64,000 bases of DNA, taken from positions 992,001-1,056,000 of the forward strand of contig PMSI01000003.1 of NCBI GenBank assembly GCA_003168375.1, written 5' to 3'. The position numbers were made by a program, and so were the translations under genes. This stretch comes from Vulcanimicrobiota bacterium (GTDB lineage Bacteria > Vulcanimicrobiota > Vulcanimicrobiia > Vulcanimicrobiales > Vulcanimicrobiaceae). The notes under the pieces were generated by a model, which saw nothing but the letters and a program-made list of their open reading frames with translations, was not told the origin of the DNA and made no database searches. This document shows positions 7,036 to 19,469 of the stretch, in pieces (the first letter of the stretch is position 1; every line of letters begins with the position of its first letter).

Positions 7036-9282
7036 CTACGCGATGAGCGGCAACGAAGACGCCGGTACATGACTTTCCGGGTGAGGAGCTCGTATGGCGA
7101 ACGAAAGCACTGCACGGGCATGGCTTCCGCCACCATGACGTCTCGTGACACTCAGGTCGTGTGTCAGCGACCGAACGATAAACAGCCCGCGACCGCCTTC
7201 GCTCAGCACGTCGATTGGCGGGCGCGCGCTATAGGTAAAGCCAGGACCCCGATCAAGCGCATGAAGAACGGGCGCATCACCACTGATATCGAGGGCAAAC
7301 TCCACGTCGTCACTGCCGTACCGAATGACATTGCCGAGAAGCTCGCTGAAAACGAGCTCGGCGAAATTCATCTCCGCTTCCCTTGCTCCGTATTGGTGCA
7401 GCACCCGAACGATGCCTTGCCGCGCTTCGGCAGCGGCGCTCGAATCTCGCACTGCAAAAGCCCAACGAGCGTCTCGCTCTAGCAAGCCGGCCGGGCGCGT
7501 CACCGAAACCGCCGCGCTTTCGATGCGAATCGATAGAATTGCAACGTCGTCCAGCACTTCGTCCAGGACATGATCGCTTATGACCGCTGCTGGATTCTCT
7601 GCGTTCCATACTTCTGCGCTTTGTAGCGCCTGCCGCACCTTCTGCTCCCCGACCTCAATATCGCGCGTCGCTTCTATCAGCCCATCGGTGTAGAGTACGA
7701 TCAACGATGAATCGTCCAGGATGATCGCGTGCGAAGTCTCCGATGCGTACGCGTATATCGAGCGGAGGCCGAGCGGCAACCCACTGGCGCAAAGTGTGGT
7801 AATGTCACCGGCCGCCGACCGTAGCAGCGGTGGTGGATGGCCGGCCGACGCATACGTAAGGATGAGAGTGATCGGATCAAGGATACCGACGAAGGCCGTT
7901 ACAATGCCATCGGGTTGTTCCGAACGTAATGCACGGTCGGCCGCATCGAGAATCTCGCTTGGTTCGGCAAGAATTTGAGCTGCTCCGCGAAGGGCTTGAC
8001 GAACGGCGCCCATCGTGACCGCGGCTAAAAGACCGCTTCCCATAACATCCCCAACGGAGAGAACGATTCGTCCGTCAGTGAGACGGAAGGCATCGTACCA
8101 GTCGCCGCCGACGAGCGCTTCTGCTTTTGCAGCCCGGTAAATTGCCCTGAACTGTATCCCAGGAACGATCGGCATCTGGCTGGGGAGTGCAGCTTCCTGA
8201 AATGCTGCGGACGCGCGATGCTCGCGCTCGAGCTCCCGCTTGAGATACTCCTGCGCCATATTTGTTCGCGCTAGCTCGGCGACGGCTTCGTCCCGAGCAA
8301 CGTCATCGCGTTCGGTCGTGCGCTCGGCCAGACGTTGTTCGAGTTCCGCGTTCGTGCGCGCAAGTTCGGCGATGGCGTCGTCTCGGGCAACGTCATCGCG
8401 TTCGATCGTCCGCTCCGCCAGACGTTCCTTGAGTTCCGCATTGGTTCGCGCAAGCTCGGCGAGAGCTTCGTCCCGAGCAACGACATCGCGTTCGATCGTC
8501 CGCTCGGCCAGACGCTGCTTGAGCTCCGCATTCGTTCGCGCAAGCTCGGCGAGAGCTTCGTCCCGGGCGACGTCGTCGCGCTCGATCGTCCGCTCGGCCA
8601 GACGTTGTTCGAGTTCCGCGTTCGTGCGCGCAAGCTCGGCGATGGCCTCGTCTCGGGCAGCGTCATCGCGTTCGATCGTGCGCTCCGCCAGACGTTCCTT
8701 GAGTTCCGCATTGGTTCGCGCTAGCTCGGCGAGAGCTTCGTCCCGAGCAACGACATCGCGTTCGATGGTCCGCTCGGCCAGACGCTGCTTGAGTTCCGCA
8801 TTGGTTCGCGCAAGCTCGGCGAGCGCTTCGCCCCGAGCAACGACATCGCGTTCGATCGTCCGCTCGGCCAGACGCTGCTTGAGCTCCGCATTCGTTCGCG
8901 CAAGTTCGGCGAGAGCTTCGTCCCGGGCGACGTCGTCGCGCTCGATCGTCCGCTCCGCCAGACGTTCCTTGAGTTCCGCATTGGTTCGCGCAAGCTCGGC
9001 GAGAGCTTCGTCCCGAGCAACGACATCGCGTTCGATCGTCCGCTCGGCCAGACGCTGCTTGAGCTCCGCATTCGTTCGCGCAAGCTCGGCGAGCGCTTCG
9101 TCCCGAGCAACATCGTCGCGTTCAATCGTGCGTTCGGCCAGACGCTGTTCGAGTTCCGCGTTGGTTCGCGCAAGCTCGACGATCGCTTCGTCTCGGGCAA
9201 CGTCATCGCGTTCGATCGTGCGCTCGGCCAGACGTTTTTCGACTTCTGCGTTGGTGAGCTCGGAGAACGGGTCTGGCTTCAC
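7036..9282 (-). CDS. SpoIIE-type PP2C phosphatase with giant coiled-coil repeat and C-terminal RsbW-like ATPase domain
   Basis: 748 residues. Residues 11-340 are eleven head-to-tail 30-residue units (RLAERTIERDDVARDEA and so on), strongly charged and predicted to form a long coiled coil. A linker (EYLKRELEREHR) leads into a SpoIIE/PP2C phosphatase domain with VGGDWYDAF and SVGDVMGSG, the metal-binding aspartates of RsbU-type enzymes, ending near DDVAILSIRI. The last ~130 residues form a HATPase domain (ELLGNVIRYGSDDVEF, LDRGPGFT, GGRGLFIV) like anti-sigma-factor kinase RsbW. The protein therefore combines phosphatase and kinase-like modules of a partner-switching stress pathway. The repeat array probably sets oligomer length or senses a signal. 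It ends eight bases from the convergent toxin gene. Confidence 0.88.
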   Translation of the reverse strand: MKPDPFSELTNAEVEKRLAERTIERDDVARDEAIVELARTNAELEQRLAERTIERDDVARDEALAELARTNAELKQRLAERTIERDVVARDEALAELARTNAELKERLAERTIERDDVARDEALAELARTNAELKQRLAERTIERDVVARGEALAELARTNAELKQRLAERTIERDVVARDEALAELARTNAELKERLAERTIERDDAARDEAIAELARTNAELEQRLAERTIERDDVARDEALAELARTNAELKQRLAERTIERDVVARDEALAELARTNAELKERLAERTIERDDVARDDAIAELARTNAELEQRLAERTTERDDVARDEAVAELARTNMAQEYLKRELEREHRASAAFQEAALPSQMPIVPGIQFRAIYRAAKAEALVGGDWYDAFRLTDGRIVLSVGDVMGSGLLAAVTMGAVRQALRGAAQILAEPSEILDAADRALRSEQPDGIVTAFVGILDPITLILTYASAGHPPPLLRSAAGDITTLCASGLPLGLRSIYAYASETSHAIILDDSSLIVLYTDGLIEATRDIEVGEQKVRQALQSAEVWNAENPAAVISDHVLDEVLDDVAILSIRIESAAVSVTRPAGLLERDARWAFAVRDSSAAAEARQGIVRVLHQYGAREAEMNFAELVFSELLGNVIRYGSDDVEFALDISGDAPVLHALDRGPGFTYSARPPIDVLSEGGRGLFIVRSLTHDLSVTRRHGGGSHARAVLSFAIRAPHPESHVPASSLPLIA
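8263..9252 (-). repeat. Eleven tandem 90-bp in-frame repeats
   Basis: Each 90-base unit encodes 30 residues. Units differ at few positions (mostly E/K, Q/E, I/V and L/I choices), with alternating variant types along the array, which suggests expansion by unequal recombination. The array is wholly inside the phosphatase gene and stays in frame. Confidence 0.95.
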
Positions 9283-9362
9283 CCCCTCCAGTTCCGCCCT
9301 ATTATTCGGATCGCCCCTCGAATGGTCTGTACTTTAAGCAAGTGGAACATACCGAGCCCTCA

Positions 9363-9383
9363 TTAACCGGGATTCCCCATATG
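9363..9383 (+). repeat. Dispersed motif, copy 1 (TTAACC...ATTCCCCATATG)
   Basis: TTAACCGGG followed by ATTCCCCATATG. Near-identical motifs in the same orientation occur at 56554-56575 and 58884-58905. It looks like the end of a lost mobile element, but no named insertion sequence could be assigned. Confidence 0.5.
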
Positions 9384-9714
9384 GCAAGCGTATTCGATCC
9401 GAAGTCGACGGTCCCCGTCGTCTCAGGAGGTCGTCGGCGGCCTGAACTGTAGCAGTGGCGGGTAATCGGCGGCCGAAGTGGCCACTGGGCGAAGAATAGG
9501 TCGCAGTGGTCTTGATCTCGACGACGAGCTTCCATCCGCCCGGAGAGCTCCAAAGAGCATCTTGGTTCCCCGCCGCTACCCTGCCACGATAGTATCCGGG
9601 CTCAACAGTGTAGCCGAGTCGCCTTCCGACTTCGTTGACGATATCTTGAAGCGCACGCAGAACGCCAACCCAGAGCGGTAGTAGCGGTTATTGGATATGA
9701 TCTCTAAAGTCGTA

Positions 9715-9764
9715 CAGTCGCGCGGGTTCGGCGCCGGGACTAGGGGAAGGGACCCGCGCGACTG
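9715..9764. other. 13-bp perfect inverted repeat with 24-base loop
   Basis: CAGTCGCGCGGGT and ACCCGCGCGACTG flank a G-rich loop, 40 bases upstream of the start at 9805. It could be a regulatory hairpin in the leader or an attenuator-like structure; it lacks a T-tract. Confidence 0.5.
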
Positions 9765-9804
9765 AAAGCACCAGGCGGTGCATCGGCGACGCTGGAGGAT
9801 TCGA

Positions 9805-10362
9805 ATGCGCAAAATCTCGATATCGCTTGGGCGCCGCCGCATTGCGATCATTGCCGTGCTTACCGCGGCCGTGCTCGTGGCGGCGCAATCTCGTGTCGCC
9901 GCGGCGTCGTTTTCGTATCTCGATACGGCGCAGGTCGCGCAGCTTCGCACGCTGTCGATTCCGCTTCTGCTGCCGCGCAGTTTGCCGGCGGGCTATCGGC
10001 TCTCGCATTTCAAAGCCAAGAGCTATCCGTTCGCCGGTCGCGGTACGCCGGGCGGGACGTACGAGCTGGACTTTCTGGATGCCGCGAAACACGACATCCT
10101 GCTGATCGTCAGCGACGGCGGCCTCGGCGATCCGCCGGACTACAACGATGCGTCACGGCGCTCGTTCGATGCGCCGCTGCCCGGATTCGGCCACGTGCAC
10201 TTCGACCCGATGAAGTACGACAGCGGACCGTATTGGTACGGCCAGCGCGTGCGCGTCGACCGCCCGCAGGGCACGCATGCGGTGTTCCTGACCATCACCG
10301 GCAGCGCGAGCCCGGCCTCGCTGCGCGCCTTCTGCGCGTCGATGGAACGTTTGCCGAAGTAA
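9805..10362 (+). CDS. Exported or membrane-anchored hypothetical protein
   Basis: 185 residues from the ATG at 9805, with GGAGG at 9794-9798 six bases upstream. The N-terminus has several arginines and then IAIIAVLTAAVLVAAQS, a signal peptide or uncleaved anchor. The region IPLLLPRSLPAGYRLSHF recalls the PxxLPxGY element of DUF4367-like extracytoplasmic domains, often linked to envelope sensing, but the match is weak. The stop is followed by a dispersed repeat and then the bidirectional terminator shared with rpoC. Confidence 0.75.
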   Translation: MRKISISLGRRRIAIIAVLTAAVLVAAQSRVAAASFSYLDTAQVAQLRTLSIPLLLPRSLPAGYRLSHFKAKSYPFAGRGTPGGTYELDFLDAAKHDILLIVSDGGLGDPPDYNDASRRSFDAPLPGFGHVHFDPMKYDSGPYWYGQRVRVDRPQGTHAVFLTITGSASPASLRAFCASMERLPK

Positions 10363-10369
10363 GCTCGCC

Positions 10370-10420
10370 CTTCGATGTCATCCGGAGCTTGTCGAAGGAT
10401 CAGGATGATATTGGAGGGTG
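10370..10420. repeat. Dispersed repeat, rearranged copy
   Basis: CGCCCTTCGATGTCATCC, then GGAGCTTGTCGAAGGATCAG and GATGATATTGGAGGGTGGC: the core is present in both orientations, as in the copy at 23562-23642, and is self-complementary. Confidence 0.65.
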
Positions 10421-10466
10421 GCTCGGCGTGACAACCGAGCGTGGCGATGCGCGACACGAAACAAAA

Positions 10467-10492
10467 GAGGCCCGCTCGTGAGAGCGGGCCTC
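10467..10492. terminator. Bidirectional Rho-independent terminator downstream of rpoC
   Basis: GAGGCCCGCTC, loop GTGA, GAGCGGGCCTC forms an 11-bp stem. A T-rich run follows on both strands (CTCCTTTTT on plus, TTTTGTTT on minus), so it can end rpoC from one side and the 9805-10362 gene from the other. Confidence 0.88.
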
Positions 10493-10515
10493 CTCCTTTT
10501 TCCCGTTCGCCGGGA

Positions 10516-14307
<3,792 letters not shown>

Positions 14308-14611
14308 CGATTCCTTTGCACAGCGCGCCGGCAGGACAGAGGCGGCCGAGGTGACGTCAGGAGATCCGAGTGGCTGGGGGTTTCGTTGCGGCTGTTGTCG
14401 CCCTTCGACAGGCTCAGGGTGACAACAATTTACAACAGAAAGAGACCCCAGGAGACGCCGGGTCCGACGTTCCTTGGGTCCGCGTTATCGGCCGAAGGGC
14501 ATAGGCAGGTATTGTACCAGAGAGGCCCCGGAAACTCAAGGCGGCTCATCGCCGCTTGGTCAGGCGGCTATCTGGAGGGTTGCGCGAGCGTGACCCGATA
14601 CGGCTAGGCCG
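14308..14611. other. Divergent promoter region of rpoC and the acylase gene
   Basis: 304 bases with no gene. It must hold the rpoC promoter. It contains one dispersed-repeat core (14399-14424) about 90 bases upstream of rpoC. No conserved promoter was identified with confidence. Confidence 0.6.
14399..14424 (-). repeat. Dispersed repeat core upstream of rpoC
   Basis: CGCCCTTCGACAGGCTCAGG then GTGACA; an inverted core copy lacking a clear GCTCACC outer end. Confidence 0.75.
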
Positions 14612-16942
14612 ATGGCCGGTCTGCTGATTCGCCGAGTCGCTCTTTCCCTCGGAGCCCTGGTTGGGCTCCTTGTTCTCCTCCTCGTGGTCTACGCCGGCCG
14701 CGTCGCTTGGGCGGCTCGAACCGGGGTCGCCGCAGTCCAGGGAACCCAGGCCGGCGTCCCGGTCGATGCGCCGGTGACGATCGCCCGCGACGCCCGCGGC
14801 GTGCCGCACGTGCGGGCCGGCTCGCTCCACGACCTCATGGTCGCAGAGGGCTACGCGATGGGTTCGGACCGGCTTTACCAGATGGACATGACCCGGCGCT
14901 ACGTCGACGGACGGCTCGCCGAGCTGCTCGGGAACCCGGTCGTGCGGGTCGACCGCCGGATGCGGCGTTACGGGATCCGCGAGCTGGCGGCCCAGACGTA
15001 CGCGCACTGCAGCCTCGAGGAGCGGGCGAGCATGCAGGCCTTCGCCGACGGCGTGAACGCCGCGGCCACCCACGAGCCGGCACCGCCCGAGTACGCGGCG
15101 CTGATGATCGGCTTCGAGCCCTGGCGCCCGGAGGACGCGCTGGCGGTCGGCTTCGCGACGGTGCTCGACCTGGACGACCGGCCCGACGACGTCGTCGTCC
15201 GCGACCAGGTCCGTCGGGAGCTCGGCGCGGCCGGGACCGACGCGCTCTACCCACTGACCGATCCGAAGTACGACGTCCCGACCAACGGCCGCCCCCCAGG
15301 CCCGATCGCGAACCTGCCACCGCTGCCGGGGGTCCGCGCTGCGCAGGTCGCGATCGCACCCAGCGACGAGCGCGCGCCGATCGGGAGCAACGCGTGGGCG
15401 GTCGGCGGCGACCGGACGACGACCGGCCGGGCGGTGCTCGCGAACGACCCGCACCTCGACATCGGCATCCCGGGGATCTGGTATCTCTTCGAAGGGAGCG
15501 CGCCTGGGATCCACGTCGGCGGAGCGGCGCTGGCGGGAACGCCCGGCATCACCCTCGGGCACAACGAGCACCTCGCGTGGGGCGTCACCGCCGGCGAGAC
15601 CGCGGCGATGCGCGTGATTCACGAACAGGCGCGCGGCGGCGATGAATTCTTCGAGGGTGGTCGCTGGGTGCGTGCGCGTCACCGGCACGAGGCGATCGCG
15701 GTGCGCTTCGGCGGCACCGTCGATGCGGATATTCTGGAGACCGGCCACGGCGTCGTGATCGCGCGCAGCGAAAAAGGCGGTGAAGCGTACGTGATGGACT
15801 GGCGGCTGCGCCGCCATCCGGTCTCGACGCTCGCGCCGTTCTTCACGCTGTTGCACGCACGTACCGCCGCCGACGGTATCGCGGCGATGCGCGTGTTGCC
15901 GGAACCGGCGCTCAATGTGCTGTTCGCCGACGACACGGGCCGCGTCGCCTATCACTTCGCGGGCAGCGTGCCGATGGAATCGACGTGGGGACGCTGGGCG
16001 AGCGACGAGAGCGCACCGGAACCCGCGTATCTCACCTACGATCAATCACCGCACGTTGACCCGTCGCGCAGCGCGCTGGTCGTCACGGGAAACAACCGCC
16101 CCGACGGCGCGGGCTCGCCGCGCCTCGCGCCGTTCTGGCCGCCGCCGTACCGTGCGTACGAGATCGCGCAATACTTCCGCAAACACGTCGGCCCGAGCGG
16201 CAAACTCTCACCCGATGCGATCCAGCACGAACAGTGGGACCCGGCGTCGCCGGCGGAATTCGAGTTCGCCGCGCTGGCCGCGAACGCCGCATCACGCAAG
16301 CACGGCGAGGCCGACCCGGCGGTCGCGCGCGTCATCACCGCGCTGCGCTCCTTCGACGGCGTGCTCACGCCGGACTCGCGCGGCGCAACCGCCGTCGTCG
16401 CCGTGCGCCGCGACCTGCTCAGCGCGATCGCCGCGGCGCATCTCCCGGAAAAGCTCGCGAAGGCGTATCCGCCGTCGAGCCCGGGATTCGAGGTCGTGCT
16501 CCGGTCACTGCGCGAGCGGCCGCGCGGATGGGTCCCGCACGACGACTGGGACCTTTTCGTGCTCGAATCGCTGCGGCGCGTCGCCACGCAGTTCGGCGGC
16601 GAGATTCCGACGTTCGGCACGTACGCTGCGCAGCCGCTGCTGCATCCGCTCGCCGCGTTCGGTTTCAAAGCGTGGAACGGACCGACGATGCCGGGCCGGG
16701 GCGGCAGCTTCGCGCCGGCGGTGCAGTGGAACGGACACGCGCAGTCGTTCCGCGCCGTGTGGATCGCCGGCGACTGGGACAACGGCATGATCGACATCGC
16801 CGCCGGCGAGTCCGGCGAACCCGGCTCACCGCACTACGCCGATCAGAACGCGAAGTGGATCAGCTTTGCGCGCACGACCCTGCCGTTCTCCGACGCCGCG
16901 GTCCGCGCCGCAACGAAGTCGACGCTCACGCTGACACGATGA
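14612..16942 (+). CDS. Penicillin acylase family N-terminal-nucleophile hydrolase (S45)
   Basis: 776 residues. An N-terminal membrane-spanning signal (LSLGALVGLLVLLLVVYAG) exports the precursor. The alpha-chain region has VTIARDARGVPHVRA and GYAMGSDRLYQMDMTRR, standard S45 features. The autocatalytic site is G258-S259-N-A-W-A-V-G-G: Ser259 becomes the N-terminal nucleophile of the beta chain after processing. NDPHL and GHNEHLAWG follow as expected. Such enzymes hydrolyse amides, for example beta-lactam side chains or acyl-homoserine lactones; the substrate here cannot be told. Its TGA overlaps the ATG of the M16 peptidase gene, so the two are translationally coupled. Confidence 0.93.
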   Translation: MAGLLIRRVALSLGALVGLLVLLLVVYAGRVAWAARTGVAAVQGTQAGVPVDAPVTIARDARGVPHVRAGSLHDLMVAEGYAMGSDRLYQMDMTRRYVDGRLAELLGNPVVRVDRRMRRYGIRELAAQTYAHCSLEERASMQAFADGVNAAATHEPAPPEYAALMIGFEPWRPEDALAVGFATVLDLDDRPDDVVVRDQVRRELGAAGTDALYPLTDPKYDVPTNGRPPGPIANLPPLPGVRAAQVAIAPSDERAPIGSNAWAVGGDRTTTGRAVLANDPHLDIGIPGIWYLFEGSAPGIHVGGAALAGTPGITLGHNEHLAWGVTAGETAAMRVIHEQARGGDEFFEGGRWVRARHRHEAIAVRFGGTVDADILETGHGVVIARSEKGGEAYVMDWRLRRHPVSTLAPFFTLLHARTAADGIAAMRVLPEPALNVLFADDTGRVAYHFAGSVPMESTWGRWASDESAPEPAYLTYDQSPHVDPSRSALVVTGNNRPDGAGSPRLAPFWPPPYRAYEIAQYFRKHVGPSGKLSPDAIQHEQWDPASPAEFEFAALAANAASRKHGEADPAVARVITALRSFDGVLTPDSRGATAVVAVRRDLLSAIAAAHLPEKLAKAYPPSSPGFEVVLRSLRERPRGWVPHDDWDLFVLESLRRVATQFGGEIPTFGTYAAQPLLHPLAAFGFKAWNGPTMPGRGGSFAPAVQWNGHAQSFRAVWIAGDWDNGMIDIAAGESGEPGSPHYADQNAKWISFARTTLPFSDAAVRAATKSTLTLTR

Positions 16943-19359
16943 TGCGAGTGCTCGCCGCAGCCCTGCTGGCGGCATTGCTCGCTCATCCCTCGGGAGGCGC
17001 AGCGGCGACGTTCAGCGGCCAGCCGCGCGTTACGCAGACGACCCTGACCAACGGCTTGCGGGTGGTCGTCGTCGAGAACCATGCGTTGCCGCTGGCTCAG
17101 GTCGCGATGTGGTACCGCTTCGGCAGCTCGAACGACCCGCCGGGGCGTCGCGGGCTGGCGCACGCGCTCGAGCACATGATGTTCCGGGGCACCCATGCGA
17201 TGCCGGGACCGGCGCTCGATCTCGTCGCGGCGCAGCTCGGTTTCGAAACGAACGCGGAGACGGACTTCGAGTCGACGCACTACTATCAGACCGTTCCGGT
17301 GGAGAACCTCGGCGTCGCACTGCACATCGAAGCCGACCGGATGCGCGGTCTCTTGCTACGTCCGCGTGACTGGTCGAGCGAGCGCCGAGCGGTCATCGCG
17401 GAGATCGCAGGCTACGAATCGTCGGACGCCGGCGCGTTGGAAAACGCGGTGCGTCGTACGGCGTACGGGGCTTCGCCGTTCGCGCACGATCCCGCCGGTA
17501 CCGCGGACGATCTGGCGCACACGAGCGCCGCCGATTTGCGCCGGGCGTACGATGCCGCGTACGCGCCCGACAATGCGACGCTGGTCGTCACCGGCGACGT
17601 CGAGCCAACCGCCGTGTTCGCACGGGTACGGGAGCTTTTCAGCTCGATCCGCGGTCGGTCGCGCGTGATACACGTTCCGACCGAGCGGCTTGCCGCGCGC
17701 GGCTTTACCGTCCGGCGGAAGGCCGTGAGCGAGGACGTCGTCGACGTCGCGCTGGAGTCTCAAGGGTTGCTGGCGTCGGGCGCGGCCGAGGAAGTCGCGG
17801 TGGAGTTGATCCAGCCCCGGCATGCCGCGCTGCGCGATCTCTTGGTCGGCGCCGGTCCGTGTTTGTCGTATGACGTCGACGACGATTCGCAATTGCGTGG
17901 CGGTCTGTACCACGTCATCTGCCGCGTCGACACGGAGGTGGCAACGCCTGCGATGGCCGTGCGCGCGATTCGCCGGGCACTGATCCACCTCGCCGCGCAC
18001 GTTCCCGCCAACGCAATCACCTACGCTCGCCGTCGCGATCTTGCCGAGAGCGCCTATGCTCGCGACGCGCTGGCGAGCGAAGCCGACCTGTTCGGTGAAA
18101 GCATCGGGCTGCAGCAGACCGACCCACGGGTATTTGACCGCGACGCCGCCCGCGTCTCACCCGCCGCAGTGACGGCGGTCCTGCGGCGATGGGCCAACCC
18201 GGTCGGGGTCGGCATCGCTTCCGGCGCGCGACGCTACGGCATCCGCGAAGTTGGATCGCGGAAGCCACGGTCGGAAACCGTTTCACCCGCTGCGACGAAC
18301 GATCTCCCGGTCGTGCCGAAGTGGGCGCGCGGCACGCCGCGACCGCCGCGGCCCGTGGATACCTCTGGGGTCGACACGTTCGCCCTTCCCAATGGCATGC
18401 GCGTCTTCGTCGAGCCGAGGCAGGGCAACGGGACGGTCTACATTCGCGGCGCCTTCGACCGCATGACGAACCTCGAGTTTTGGCGCGCCGACAATGCCTC
18501 TCGCCTCGCCGAGCGGTACGCGATGTCGATCGAGCTGGGTCCCCAAACCAACATGCACGGCTACGCGCGCGATCTTCGAACGATGCTGTCGGTCCTATCT
18601 GATTTCTGGCGCACCCCGTTTCGCGCGGCCGCCCTCTCGCGCGACGCGACACGTGCGCGTCGCCCGGAGCACGCGTGGATCGTCGTGACCGGCGATGTCG
18701 ATCCACTCGCGGTGCGTGCGCTGACGTCGCGGCTATTCGGCGGGTGGCAGGTGAAGGGCCCGGACGCCGATCCGCCCTCGCCCGCACCGAACGCGCTGCC
18801 GTCGCCGGGCAGCGTGATGACGTTCGGCGCTCCGGCGCCCGGCGCGATGGGCATGCTGATGCAACCCGCACCGGGTCGCGACGATCCGGATTCGAGCGCG
18901 ATGGCCATCCTCAACGCGATTCTCGGCGGGGACGGAGACTTCGACACCCGGCTCATGCGCGACGTCCGAATCCGGCGCGGCCTCGTCTACACCGTCGCCA
19001 GTCTCTACGATCCGCGCCATAGCGCGATGCTCATCGGGTTCGAGGGCAGAAGCCGCGATCTTGCGGCGACGCGCGCGGCCATCCGCGCGGTCGTCGAGGG
19101 CTTGCGGACCGGCGGCATCTCCCCCGCCGAGCGCGAGCGTGCCGTTCGAAAACTGCTCGCCAAGGCCCTGCGTCAGGAGGCGACGCCCGACGGGATTTTG
19201 GACCGGCTCAGCGCGGCCGCCCGCGAACGGCGGACGCCGGATGACCTCGAAACGCTTGCGGCTCGGTATGCGGCCGTGCGCCTGGACGATCTGGAGCGCG
19301 TCGCACGGACACGTCTGCTCCCGGATCGCATGATCGAGATCGACAAAGGCGCTCCCTAG
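16939..19359 (+). CDS. Secreted M16 (pitrilysin/insulinase-type) zinc peptidase with two fused domains
   Basis: 806 residues from the ATG at 16939, which overlaps the acylase stop (ATGA); longer in-frame extension lies inside the acylase gene and is rejected. A signal peptide (RVLAAALLAALLAHPSGG) leads to the active domain with inverted zinc motif H75-A-L-E78-H79 and third ligand E155 in VIAEIAGYE. A second homologous half starting near TFALPNGMRVFVEP lacks the motif, as is normal for the non-catalytic half. The C-terminal half has GDFDTRLMRDVRIRRGLVYTV, a typical M16 substrate-binding segment. Coupled expression with the acylase suggests a joint periplasmic degradative role; that link is inference. 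Confidence 0.93.
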   Translation: MMRVLAAALLAALLAHPSGGAAATFSGQPRVTQTTLTNGLRVVVVENHALPLAQVAMWYRFGSSNDPPGRRGLAHALEHMMFRGTHAMPGPALDLVAAQLGFETNAETDFESTHYYQTVPVENLGVALHIEADRMRGLLLRPRDWSSERRAVIAEIAGYESSDAGALENAVRRTAYGASPFAHDPAGTADDLAHTSAADLRRAYDAAYAPDNATLVVTGDVEPTAVFARVRELFSSIRGRSRVIHVPTERLAARGFTVRRKAVSEDVVDVALESQGLLASGAAEEVAVELIQPRHAALRDLLVGAGPCLSYDVDDDSQLRGGLYHVICRVDTEVATPAMAVRAIRRALIHLAAHVPANAITYARRRDLAESAYARDALASEADLFGESIGLQQTDPRVFDRDAARVSPAAVTAVLRRWANPVGVGIASGARRYGIREVGSRKPRSETVSPAATNDLPVVPKWARGTPRPPRPVDTSGVDTFALPNGMRVFVEPRQGNGTVYIRGAFDRMTNLEFWRADNASRLAERYAMSIELGPQTNMHGYARDLRTMLSVLSDFWRTPFRAAALSRDATRARRPEHAWIVVTGDVDPLAVRALTSRLFGGWQVKGPDADPPSPAPNALPSPGSVMTFGAPAPGAMGMLMQPAPGRDDPDSSAMAILNAILGGDGDFDTRLMRDVRIRRGLVYTVASLYDPRHSAMLIGFEGRSRDLAATRAAIRAVVEGLRTGGISPAERERAVRKLLAKALRQEATPDGILDRLSAAARERRTPDDLETLAARYAAVRLDDLERVARTRLLPDRMIEIDKGAP

Positions 19360-19469
19360 TCACGGTCAGGACGCAGAACGCGTCGCGGTCAGCCGGGTGA
19401 GCGTCGACTTTGTCCTGGGAAACGGTCACCGCGCGTCGAACGCTGGAACCACCTAGGGGAGTGGCTACA

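Larger units (their letters stand above)
9283..9804. other. Intergenic region without a convincing gene
   Basis: About 520 bases between the divergent phosphatase and the exported-protein gene. It contains a short dispersed motif (9363-9383) and a long-looped hairpin (9715-9764). The small ORFs present have no ribosome binding site or recognisable product. Confidence 0.6.

Noticed and set aside
8263-9252. CRISPR array
   Set aside because: The 90-bp units are contiguous, in frame and lack unique spacers; no cas genes are present.
8240-9337. 365-codon Ser/Arg/Ala repeat ORF opposite the coiled-coil repeats
   Set aside because: The phosphatase frame shows real domains downstream of the repeats; the opposite frame is a by-product of the 90-bp periodicity.
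9302-9681. Small ORFs of 83 and 67 codons between the phosphatase and the exported-protein gene
   Set aside because: No ribosome binding site, no hydrophobic or domain pattern, and they overlap the dispersed motif.
16234-16938. 235-codon upstream extension of the M16 peptidase
   Set aside because: Lies inside the penicillin acylase gene; the ATGA overlap and signal peptide mark the true start at 16939.
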